Below, piece after piece: positions 46,843 to 59,400 of a stretch of DNA of 64,000 bases. The notes below the pieces were generated by a model. It saw nothing but the letters and a program-made list of their open reading frames with translations. It was not told the origin of the DNA and ran no database searches. The translations under genes and the position numbers were made by a program. The DNA is from Branchiostoma floridae. Lineage: Eukaryota > Chordata > Leptocardii > Amphioxiformes > Branchiostomatidae. The stretch spans positions 6,156,012 to 6,220,011 of the forward strand of contig NC_049996.1 of NCBI RefSeq assembly GCF_000003815.2, read 5' to 3'. Position 1 is the first letter of the stretch. Each line of letters starts with the position of its first letter.

Positions 46843-47028
46843 GCTATAATGTTACAGGTCATTTAAGTTAATAGACTTGAATTTCAATATGTTGCATTCT
46901 TTAATAAAGGCTCATCGATTGTTGATAATAAAGTTCCATTGATTGCTGATGTTACATTTGCATCATTAGATTATTGGCATGGGGATATGGACGTCTGTTC
47001 TATTGCACAACATTATGCACTCGTTCTC

Positions 47029-47886
47029 ATTGAAATGTCGAAAATGGCATTTTTTGGTCGGAAAATAAATCGGCTTTATTTTCAGTGAAAACTACGTGGT
47101 TGTTTAGGAAAATTCCTCCTTTAACCATAGCCAAAAAATGGCAACTTATTATTTTCGTCCCATTGGTAATGCATTACAGGGCATGTAACAAACGTTACCG
47201 GTAACGTTTGTTACAACAGTAGACTTTACCCTGTTTTCTTCGAAAGGACTCACCTTATTAACCACATCATTTAGGTATAAGTGGACGTCCCTAGGGACAT
47301 TTAAAAAATGGGCAGCTTTTTTATACCAGGTCATTTCTGTACAACATTTTGTTAAGCAAGGTGGGATACAAATGACAGTCAACAACCCTTTCTTGTTTCT
47401 TTAAAAAGCCAGAAAAACTGTACAGCGTCACAAAAACGGTAATTTCTAGTCTTATACGTGGATAATATAACCGTGGCAACCATCGTACTCGTGGTGGTAA
47501 CGTTTGTTTGTCTGGCGACAGGCATAAACCACCTCACACAGCCTCCAAGATCAGTGGCAGTAGCGATATAACGTGATCGGTCAGAGGGCCTGGTCAGCTG
47601 GTTTCACCTACCGAACTATCATTCTGGGAACTGAATTGTTACATTTTTGGCTACTTTTTGAATTCTTCGTTTATTCTCAGGCGACAGCCATTTTTTAGGG
47701 GGTGAAATCCCACCCGTGGCTATAATAATCTTCTAAGCCATCAACCAATACGAATGTTGTTGTGCATCTTTTGTAAAACATTACAGGGGTTGTGGAAAAG
47801 TAAAGGAACCAGTGATGTCTATAATTAGCTCCATATCAAGGCGTAAAGTCAGGTGACAGCATTTCGACATTTAAATGAGAACGAGT
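47029..47886. mobile_element. inverted-repeat element, about 858 bp
   Basis: Left ACTCGTTCTCATTGAAATGT, right complement ACTCGTTCTCATTTAAATGT, both continuing CGAAA. No open frame of note and no obvious target duplication. Confidence 0.55.
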
Positions 47887-48187
47887 CTATGGACACCTCT
47901 TCTGACACTTCACTTAGATTGATCTGCACATTTTGTAAGTGAAGCTCATGGAATGATATCTGAAAATTGCTACGGAAACATCTGATACGTTAATTTATCC
48001 TCCTGATGCAGAATGTTCTTGACAGTATCAGTGATGTCCTAGTTGCAGTGTAAGTTAAGTTCTCTCCAGTCATTTCCTGACTACATACTGCAGTATTTAC
48101 ATTTCACAATCCTTTGCTACAGGAACCCTGAAAGTTTATAGTGGTTTCTTAGCAAATCAGGTTTAAATTGGCAGAGTTGGTCAAGTC

Positions 48188-48262
48188 TAGTCTCCAAGCA
48201 GACCCTACGGTTGGCCAAGGAATATAGCCGGCCAAAGCACTGTAGGGTCTGCTTGGAGGCTA
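48188..48262. mobile_element. 75-bp Mutator-like mini-MITE with 9-bp target duplication
   Basis: The termini TAGTCTCCAAGCAGACCC and, complemented, TAGCCTCCAAGCAGACCC. Flanked by perfect GGTCAAGTC at 48179-48187 and 48263-48271. The ends resemble those of the larger element at 59818-60851 (TAATCTCCAAGCAGATC). Nine-base duplications are typical of Mutator-like elements. Confidence 0.85.
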
Positions 48263-48271
48263 GGTCAAGTC

Positions 48272-50441
48272 CTGTAAATTTTCTTCTCTGTTCACCTACT
48301 GTTTTTTTGGGCTACTCTATACGACTGGGGACTCAACCCCAAAAAACGTTGTTTTCTAAAAGCAGACATTTTTGTGTGATCAACGAAATTTGTAAAATTA
48401 AAGAACTGACTATCAAGGAAATACTAGTATACTATTCATAATCCCTAACAACTGAACAGTTTCTCCCATGCAGAAACCAATGTGATGCATGATGGGATTG
48501 GTGACAGACGCACGCACACACACACACACACACACACACAAAACAAGTTTCATAAATGATCATAAATGACATTCTAGAGCTCTCATATATGATGGGAATG
48601 CACAAAAATTTATTAAGTGTTGAGATCAAAGGTGTTCTGGTCTGAAAGGCAGTGAACTGGGTAACAGTCACTGATTTTAGTCCAAGTTCATGAATGTGAG
48701 GAAAATATCAAGATATGAAAAAAAAATGTATTTACTATATACTAGTTGTCATATCCAATCAGGAGCTGGAGACCAAACTTAATCCATAGGAGAATGTCAT
48801 CTGCAGAATAAGTTTGTGTGACAGGTAATCTGTCCTAAGATGTCTATGGAAATACCTGGCCATGCCATAGCATTCAGCCCAATGTAAAGACACATGCATA
48901 ACTTAACAAATTAGATAATGTATATGGCACAAATCTTAGGATAAACTGGTTCAATAGTCTGTTCATCAACCTCTTCTGTGCATATATCAAGTACTATCAC
49001 TGTGAGAAATTCATAATCATTCCTTTTTATAAAAATAGACTATGTTTTGTATCCTGCCATCCCACATGCAGCTAAATGCAGCACATTTTACAATTTCACT
49101 TGGTCTTGTTCAACATTCTCTCAGCAAGGGCATTTACAAACGTAAAAACCTCTATATAATCAACTGAATCACATTATGAGATCTCTATAGAATTAGCTTT
49201 AGAATTATAAGCACTGTGAAGCACTAGTCTTAATCATTCTTTTATGTACATATATGAATATAATACTCAATTAATGAGATTTCACAATCCAATATCTTCA
49301 CCTACTGCAACAAGTCACAATTATTTTTCAGATTTGACAAAATATTACCTCATTTTACACAGTTCATATCCAAGCAAGCCTTTATAACAATTACCTTCTG
49401 AACACAAACTCTTGATATCTCTTATACATGTACTATAAATTGTACAAAACTCTTCTTATAAAATGATTTACATGTATCCGTATCCGGAACAAAATAGTGG
49501 ACTTTCACCAAGGTTTGTTTACTGAAATAGTCACAGTTTGTTATTAAAACTTTCTGGCTACATTTGAATGAAAGTGAAAATGGGTGACATACATACATGT
49601 ACAATGTAGTGTGTGTGCATGTGTTCTTTTAGTAGCAGCATTTTCAGTTATACAAAATTATTGGCAGCATTGAATCTTGCACCTCTTCATAATTTTACAC
49701 AATGTGAACATTCTATCTGATATATTCTACATCTTAAGCCTCAAAATGTAATTACACATTTTCATTTCTATGATGCTGATAGTACCATTATGACAATCTG
49801 CTATATATGCGACCAGGTAGAAAAGAAAAGTAACAACAACCTGGCATTGCGTCCAAAATAGTAGAAAGACCACAAGAAATAATATGATATTCTATCTGTA
49901 GATAAATCAATTATTATAGAACTGCTACAATTCATTATAGAAATAGCAACTTATGTCTACTGCACAATTCCCAGTGAACACAAATCTCAGTACAAAACAG
50001 TTTGTTCAGGTCACCATGGACACCATCAACCTTGGAAGGCACTATTTTTTCACACTCCACAAGTACATGAGCAGTTGTGGGCACATTATCATCAATGGGC
50101 AAAATATTTGGGAGCAACATGAATTTGTGTCAAAACACTAAGCTTTGAATGGATAATAAAACCCATGACTCCCTGTATCATTAAGTTTCCAAAACCCCAA
50201 ATGCTTGTCTAAACTCAGAGCAGAACCCCCAATGGCCTTGCTTCCTTTCTTTGCCAAGTCCAAACACACAACTAATATGTGCATATATATGCACCTGTAA
50301 TAGTGGAATGATTCTGAAATGTGACTGGCCGGCAAGAACAATCTGCCATCACTTGAAGCACTGCAGCAGACATGTAGTTACTGGAATGTTTCATATACCT
50401 GTACACTACAAATAAGGCACATAACAGGAGAATGGTGTCTA
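48272..50441. other. 3' flank and probable 3' UTR of the minus-strand coiled-coil gene
   Basis: AT-rich, with a (CA)n microsatellite at 48509-48541 and no exon. The part just below 50441 should be the 3' UTR of the minus-strand gene; I found no compelling poly(A) signal within the first 1.5 kb. Confidence 0.4.
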
Positions 50442-53400
50442 TCAGAGCTGAGTGACACGTATGGATTTCTTGGCCCTTTGACTGCCTCCTTCCCCCTCGT
50501 CCCTCTGTGTCTTAGTCTGCTGCTTCATCTGTAGCCGCAACATTCGCACCTCCTCCTCTTTGGCCTGGAGTACAAAAAGCAAGTCATCAGAGATTAAACA
50601 ACTTCAAGGTTCAAGAACTTTTCATCTCCCTAGGTCTAAGTCAGTAGACATTCTGTGCAATGTATGTTACATCTACAGGTACTCTACAGTATTATAGACA
50701 TGATACTGACCTGGATCCTACAGTACTGTAGAGATGATACTGACCTGGATCCTACAGTACTGTAGAGATGATACTGACCTGGATCCTACAGGTACTCCAC
50801 AGTACTGTAGAGATGATACTGACCTGGATCCTACAGTACTGTAGAGATGATACTGACCTGGATCCTACAGTACTGTAGAGATGATACTGACCTGGATCCT
50901 ACAGTACTGTAGACATGATACTGACCTGGATCCTACAGTACTGTAGAGATGATACTGACCTGGATCCTACAGGTACTCCACAGTACTGTAGAGATGATAC
51001 TGACCTGGATCCTACAGTACTGTAGAGATGATACTGACCTGGATCCTACAGTACTGTAGAGATGATACTGACCTGGATCCTACAGTACTGTAGACATGAT
51101 ACTGACCTGGATCCTACAGTACTGTAGAGATGATACTGACCTGGATCCTACAGTACTGTAGAGATGATACTGACCTGGATCCTACAGTACTGTAGAGATG
51201 ATACTGACCTGGATCCTACAGTACTGTAGACATGATACTGACCTGGATCCTACAGTACTGTAGAGATGATACTGACCTGGATCCTACAGTACTGTAGAGA
51301 TGATACTGACCTGGATCCTACAGTACTGTAGAGATGATACTGACCTGGATCCTACAGTACTGTAGAGATGATACTGACCTGGAGCTGAAGTCGGAGCAGC
51401 TTCATCTGTTCTGCTATCTCCTGCCGCACATCCGCCATGATGGACAGTCTCAGCTGAGGGAAATAGTAACAACTCATGATCTTTCATGACATATCATTTC
51501 ATCGTCAGTTCAAGCAATATACATGGTTAGAAAATCACAATCAACAGCCAGTGATACAGCTGAATATGTTTGTTTGTACTGCATACCATGTCTAATATGG
51601 TGTAACACACCGCTGGTTTGTACTGAAGAGTAAAAGCTGCATATCCGGACAGATCGAATTGATCCACTCACACCGTGAAGGACCCTTACTCTTGTTGCTA
51701 AGTTTGGTGGGTTCGTTTACAAGCTTGAGGTGTGGCTCAAACACGGGCATCCTATCCAAGGGACCTCTCTAACTGAAGCTACAAGTAGGTACTCATTTTC
51801 ACCTCAGTAAAGTGAGGAAATTCAGATAAAGTGCCTTTCATAAGGATACAAATTTGGGGCATATGAGGGGATTCAATCCCTTGACCCCTGGGCTTAGAGC
51901 CATACACCCTACCATATTGCTACACAACACAGCAGAATTCCAATAGTTCATGCCTTGAAGCTTTCAGCTTGGCTGTGACCATTCCTACAACACTAGTCTG
52001 CTTGTTTTTAGTTGTATACATTATGCCCCAGCAATCATTGTACCAGTGTACACAACTCTAAGGTTAGCGTCATACCCTGTGTAGATTCTTATCCATGTCT
52101 CTCTGGCGATCTTCCCTCTCTGTGCTCAGTTCCTCCCGTATCTCCCTGACTTCCCTCTGGAGCTGCTCCCTGTCAGTAACAAGCAGCTCCCCATGTTTGG
52201 GTGTGTCCATGGGAGGGGCCGGGAGAGCTGGGGTGCAGACATTGTGCTGGGTGGCTGGGGTTTGTACCAGGAAAGCCAGTGCCTGCTGCATCTGTCCTTG
52301 TTCCTTCAGCAACTCTATCAACTGGACAGAACAATACTGAACTTCATGCCTGGAACATGTAACCCATTATCAATATCATTGTAATAAGAATAAAGTACTA
52401 AACCATACATTATACATCCATTCTCACCTGGCCCAGGAGTTGTAGCTTAGTCATGGAAGAGGGGGGTTTGTCCGCCAGAAATACTGCTGAGTCCTGGAAA
52501 ACAATTTAAGAAGTGATACATACTTTCAAGTCCTTTTTTATATGCAATGGTACCTGAAATAACTGAATATTACTATCAGGATGTATATTGTTCCATCAAG
52601 TGAAAACAGCCTTTTTGGCAAGGAACTGCTTTAACAGTATATATATATATATATATATATGCTGTAATGGTTTCTAATTAGTACATGTATGAGTCTTAAT
52701 GAAGTAGAGACAGCTGTCATAGCTTTTCCAATCAATCATCAATTTGAAGATTGTTGGACGAGAAAATCAGTAAAAAACTATTCAACAAAAATGACTTTGC
52801 TCTGCACCAAATGGTCATCAGTAATACGGAAATTCCCATGTCCAAAATTACGGTTTCTTTCGAGTGAAAAGGTAGTTATAATAAGAAAATCACGCTGAAA
52901 CCCTTGTGTATTTTTTCAATGCTGGAAATTTCATTAAACCTAACAAGTCTAGCAGCATATCAATTTGCCCCTGAAAATGCAGGAAATGTGGACCTCCTTT
53001 GTAACAGCCCATGGCACTGTGGACATGATGTGGCGCTGTGTGGACATGATGGAAATATTTTGTGGAAACATTGCCCTCAAAACCTTTTTCAATAATAGGA
53101 ATTTCCGTATTGAACTTAGCTTAGTTTACAAGCAAAATGTGTCCCTTGAATGCAGGAAATAGCATTTCAGAGGGTTAGGATTTCAAAATATTTCTGGGGG
53201 TGGATGCCTCTTAACCACTCTAGGATTGTCACACCTTCCACATGCTGAAAATTAGGATAGGAATAGTTCACCCCCCTAAGAAATTTGCTGCTGCTGCTGC
53301 CTTTGTATGGTGTCCACAAACAAACATTAAAACATCTCAGTCTATAGTTAGTGTATCCTGATAACGATTCAGAAGATTGCCCATCGGAATCCATCCAGCA

Positions 53401-56400
53401 TACATGACATTCCCTTTGTCAAGAAGCTTAATGTTTTTGATGTCTTTGGTTCTGGACATGTTGTAGTCATGATTATCATGTGGTAGATAACTCTTGTTGT
53501 ACCTCTGTTCTAACAGCCTGTAGATGGCTTGCTAACATGGTCTCCAGTTCCTCCGCCTCGCGCAAAACCTCTGCCCGTAGCAGCACCAGCCACTCCACCT
53601 CCAGCCTACAGGCACACATCAAACAAACTCTGACTGCAATACATATCTGGGAAGCTGAAGTCTTACTACATTACATGTATAGATTGTAAATCAGGGAGTA
53701 TATCTTGACATAATCTTTAAAAAACTGGATCATAATACGCATGAACATCAAACTAGACACACTGTGGCGTCAGGCGTGGCGTAACTGGTAGAGCGTTTGT
53801 CTTGGACTCTATAGGTCCTGAGTTCGATCCCCGACGTTGTGCCCTTGGGAAAGGCACTTTACACGACCTTCCTCACTTCACCCAGGTGTAAAAATGGGTA
53901 CCTGACTTTGGTCGGGGAGGTAAAAGACTACCTCTATATTCTGTCTGTACCGTGTATGTGGCACTGTTAATATAAGTTACAAAAACTTGAGTGCAGTGCC
54001 ACATTGTCCTCGTCTGTCCATGAGCAAATAGAAAAAAAAAAATAGACACAAACGTCAAAATACCCAGCTGTCCAGTTGTGCAGCACAACTTATGAATGAT
54101 CTCAGGTACATTGTAGCAGGTGCAGCAGAATTTGTACTTAAGTTAACAAAGCACTGGGTAAAATTGACTGGTGCGTTACTCTGAAGGGCGATTATACTGT
54201 CTATACAGATACAGATACAGAAATCCAATGGTCTTGGAACTTGGGCAACCTGAAATAGATAGGCAGAATTTGGCTCAAGTTGCCCATGTGCACCATGCTC
54301 AAAACTTTATTTCAAACCCTGTAGGCACAACACAGACACTTTTTCAGGACATTGAATACTGTAACAAAACTTGATAGAACACATGTCTACTGCTACCTTT
54401 CCTGTGCAGTCATATGGCTGTAGAAGGCAGCATAACACTGTGTGAACAGCAGCTCCAGCTGTACCAGCTGTCCCCTGTACTGGGCCACACAGCAGCACGC
54501 CAGCGACACCTCCTGGATGAGATGCTGATCACAGAATACATCATGTCAGAATCATGGTAATGATATGGTTAACTATGGTTACTTCTTTGTCAGTTAGTAA
54601 CTGTACAGTCTAAAAACATGCACAATCTTGCCAACAAGTGTAAAAAAAACCTACAAAATGTACATGACTTGTACATTGTACATGTTCATGGTAACGACTA
54701 ATCATGATCGTATAAACACTACTTTACTAGAACAAAAAGAACTCCTGTTCTATTTCGAACACCTCTATCAAAAACAACGCAAGTGGGAAAGACATATCTG
54801 CTGCTGCTATGTTGTTAAATGTGACTTTGGTTATTTTTGGGGGGGCCTTAGATCACTCTCAGAATGGGTCAGAGAAAAATGCTATGCTGTCTTTGAAGCT
54901 ATCATTGTCTGGGTGTTTTTTTTAAATCATTATCACACAGAAATTGGGGACCCCACACTAGTCGACTATGTCCCCATTCACACACTAAAAATGACATGTG
55001 ACCATATACTGACAAACTGAAGCGGTAAGAGAGACAACAACAACAACGTTAAACATTAATCTGATTAAAATGTTTCTATCAAATTTTAGAAAATGGGTTC
55101 ACACTGTTCTATGGCAATCTGATTAATGGGCCAGACAAATCGATTGAAGCATTTGCTGCGGTTCATAGAAGTATCGCTACATGGCGCTCAATAAAGGAGT
55201 TTGCGGTCAAAGGGTAGCGTCATTTTCCTTTGCAATCTTAAGTGGAGGAATTCCACCAACTTTTAATGCTCATGCATCTCTGGAGAATGTTGTATACCCG
55301 TGGAAGGGAATGCAATCAACGGGCCTTGATTGCGAGAAGGTGTGACTGACAAAGGTATCTGCATATTGGCCTAGCTGTAGTGCAGGTACAGTACATGTAA
55401 TGCACGCTGCAAGAGCTGTAGACAGAACAATCTGTGATCGGAAACGGAGGGTATCATAGCAGAGAGAAATAGGCTTTTTAATTCCATAATATAAAAGGCT
55501 GTTACCTGTTTTGGAAAAGTGTAGTGCAGGTCATAGTTTCCAGGAGGGCCCAGCTGCAGCTCCGACAACTTCTCATGTCTGCTGGCCTGGGTGGGAGGAA
55601 CAACACAGAAATCTTTACTCACAAAATGTATACAAGATGTGGCACATCCTCCTTTTCTATATATCATTATAATCCAGTATTACAGACATTTCAGAGATAA
55701 CACAATCACTTGACACTTTCCAACGTAAATGCCTCAGGACAATCCTAGGCATCTCCTGGCGTGACCACGTCACAAATGAAGAGCTCATGCGAAGAGCTAA
55801 GGTACCTCTGGCCAGTGAGACAGTCCGGAAAAGAAGACTGAGATTTGTTGGGCATGTTTCGTGCCTATCCCAAGAAAGGCCAGCAAAAACAGCTATGTCT
55901 CCTAAGGTAAGGGCAACTGTCCTAGGGGTAGGCCAAAAATTACTCTAAGATGAACTATCTTGAATGATGGAAGGGAAATAGGTCTGAACAACATGGAAAA
56001 CATGGCAATAGCTGCTCAAAACCGCACCCTATGGAGAAAGTACGTACGCTCACCGAGTTGACCAATGCAACAGTGTTGCGGAAGGCTCTAAGGTCTAAGG
56101 GTAAGATAATCCAGTAAGTGAACAGTTTCCCCCTAGCAGGACCATCGTGTGATGCATGAGGTGTATGGTCCCTATGGTAACTGTGTGTTCCTCCCGGCTG
56201 CTTGCTAAAGATCTAGGTTGATTTTTAGCTCCAAGCAAAGAGACAATGAATTTGTCAAGTCTGAAAACTATTTTTTCACACACTCTACATGTGTGTACAT
56301 TATTCTCATGATCAGCCCTAGATTTCCTAACACTGCCCCATTTTTCTGAGGGAACTGTTTTCAATCCTGAAGTATGGAGTCAATTTTCAACCCAATGCAA

Positions 56401-59400
56401 GTGTAGAATGGAGTTGCTAATGGTATTAGTTGACAAATCAGTATCCAGGAACACATGGAAAAAGTTATTTCTAATGTCAACCCTGGTATTTTGTAACATA
56501 GCAGCATCTGAAATTTGTCCAATCATTCCCCTGTTTGCAATACAGTTAAATGTTACACCTGGCTGTAATCTATCTGGAGGGTATACAATGTAGGTATGAG
56601 AATAGTGCAACTACTGCAGGGTCTAAAGTCAACGTCAAGTTGCCAATACGATGATTTCTTGGTATTGGGAAAAATATTATCTGCAGAACAATGACACACT
56701 CCTCTGAAGTTATGCAATTTACCTACAAAGGAATGATAATCCATCAAACCACTTTTGCATTATTGAAGTTTTAACCAAAGTTGGCCCTTGCAGTTCTAAA
56801 AAAAAAACTGCAAGGGGCCCATCTAGGCAAACTCTATACTACTTATTCCATGAGTCTAAAATGAGTTAATCTACCATAAAAAAAATGATGCAGCAGGTCC
56901 AGTTTGAGTTTAAAACAAATTAAAGTCTTTTTCCTTGGAAATGGCTATCTAATACAGTTCTTTGCCTGAAGAAGGATTGCCATACATCTGCACAATGCTG
57001 TGTACTAGGTAAGACTGACCATGACCAGAGCAGCCAGTGTCCAGTAGTCCTGTAACGGATGACCCTTAGCTGCAGACAGGTCATCAGTGCCGCCTGGACT
57101 GTTCGTGATGCTGACTTCAGACGATGTCTTCCTTAAGTCACTTGCAATTCCTTCTGCTGTGTACCTGCAGGAGAAATGGCACAAATTCATTCATTTAGGC
57201 AGGTTTTCCTCTAAAAGGCAACTTTCTATCACATTGAAAAGGAGTAGATCTCTAATATGATGATAATGTGGCATGTACAAAATGTGATACACTGTTACAT
57301 GTGTGAGTTGCATGGGCTTCCAGTACTAAAGGCAGATTCTTCTTGAGTAAACCTAAGTTATCAAGTAATTTTGTAGAAGAAGTGTGCATGTACATCTGGG
57401 TCACAACCGTATATACTTGCTCTGTGACTTAAGTCTTAAGACTATAAACTCTATGCCAATTTAACACTGGAAAAGGATGAATGCCTTGCAAACAGTCACT
57501 CTGGGCAGGGAGCACATCGCAATGTTGACTGTCATATCTGCCAATAAAGTAAACACGCGGGAGTTAGATGACACATCGATGTGATGGTGGCGTACCTCTG
57601 TAAAAATTATGTGTGTGAAATATTCTTTCCTCTTCAATCATCCAACTGACAAAATGTAATGTACAATTATCATGTGTGTGTTACTAACCTGTTGACAGGC
57701 TCCATGATGTCCAGGTTCATCTCCTCAGCAATACTTGGAGCTCTCTTTCTTCCCCCTTCAGACTGGTGCTCCATCTGCATCATGGAGGATTCTCCATGGC
57801 ACTGTGTGTTGTCCTTGTGAGACTTCTTCTCCCATTCCTGCAAACCTTCCTTTAAATCCTCCCCCGAAGTCTTGTCTGCAGTAGGGCAGGACTGAAGTGA
57901 CACATTTGGAGATTTTCCATCAGAACCTTCACAATCCGCCTCCCTTCTTATCAGGAACTTCCCTCGAGCTTCTTCCACAAACAGCTGTAAATTGTGTAGA
58001 ACCTTCTCACCACTTTCTTGTTTTTCATTTTCTGGTAAGTTTTCCCCCAGTCTGCGGCTACCAGTAGTGGGAGGGGCAGTTATCTCTTTCTTGCGGCGTA
58101 CGGCGACTTCTTTCACACCTTCCTTCCCTTCTGCTTTTGTATAATGTTTGGTTTCTTCAACAAGAACATACTTCTTGCATACATGAGGACTGCCCTGACT
58201 AAGTTCTACATTGATTGCAGAAGTTATCCTGACAGGGAACACAGGTTGCCCTGCACTGTCAATGTAAGGCACACCTCTAACGTGGTGGAGCGTCTCTGGT
58301 GCAATGTTTTTCCTGACATCTTCTGGCCACTCTAAGTGCTCAGTTGTCTGCTGCAGTGTTATCTTCACATCCTGATCCCCATCAGAATCATGACATTGAG
58401 ATGTGACTTTCTCTATGCTATTTTTCAGCCTGTTAAGAATTCCATCCACTACAGTAAAATGTTGTGAGAGTTGTGCTGGAAACTGTAAGGTGGCTGTCTG
58501 CACTGATTTCTCTGGCTGAGAACCAACAGAGCTAACATCATGGGTGGGTTCAGAACTATGGGTCAAATCCTCCTCAGCTGATTGACATCCAGATTGTGAT
58601 GTAAACTTGGGATCTGTGCTTGATTTTTGGTCATCATTATAATCCTTTATGTTAAAGTCGATAGGTCCTTCAAGTATGATTGGAGTTTCTGTATCCTGAG
58701 CTTTCTTCCCACTACTTGCAGTATTGTCTCTACTGCACATTTCTACAGCTGAATAAAGACTTGTACCCTGAGAAACTATGGCCTCGCAGTGACCATCATC
58801 ATCGCTTATAGAAAACAGTGGCAGCACTTCTTCAGATGAACAGCCTGACAGATCAGCGTCCTGGAATGGACACTTCTCAACTCGGTGGTCTTCAAAAAAA
58901 TTTCCACAGTGGACGTATGAATCTCCACTTTCCACACGTTTTTTGCCTGTATGTATTTTAGAAAGAGCTACGTTTGGCACTGATGAAGGGCACACGTCTA
59001 CATTTCCATTGCCCAAAATTGAGTCTTCAGAATGACAGATAGTCTTTCCTGGATCCTTGTTAATTGTAATGGACTCCTGCACATAATGATTCTCTGGTGA
59101 TGGGCACTCAGAATCATGGTGTATTTCTACAGCAAACTGCATAGGGCAGTACGAGGAGAAACCCATCACATCATTCTCCTGTCTCCAGTCCCCATCTATT
59201 GGCGCCCCCTGGCTGGTGTCCATATGAATCACAGTTTGAACAGATCTGGTACTAGCAAGACTCTCCGCACTGCTGCCCAGCCCCTCCATCTACATGAGAA
59301 ATAGAACACAGCATCATCCATGGTTTCAGGAAGGAAACTTGTCACAGCGATTACGGCATGCATAATTCCAGCGTGTCCATTATAGCAGCACCCTAAAATT

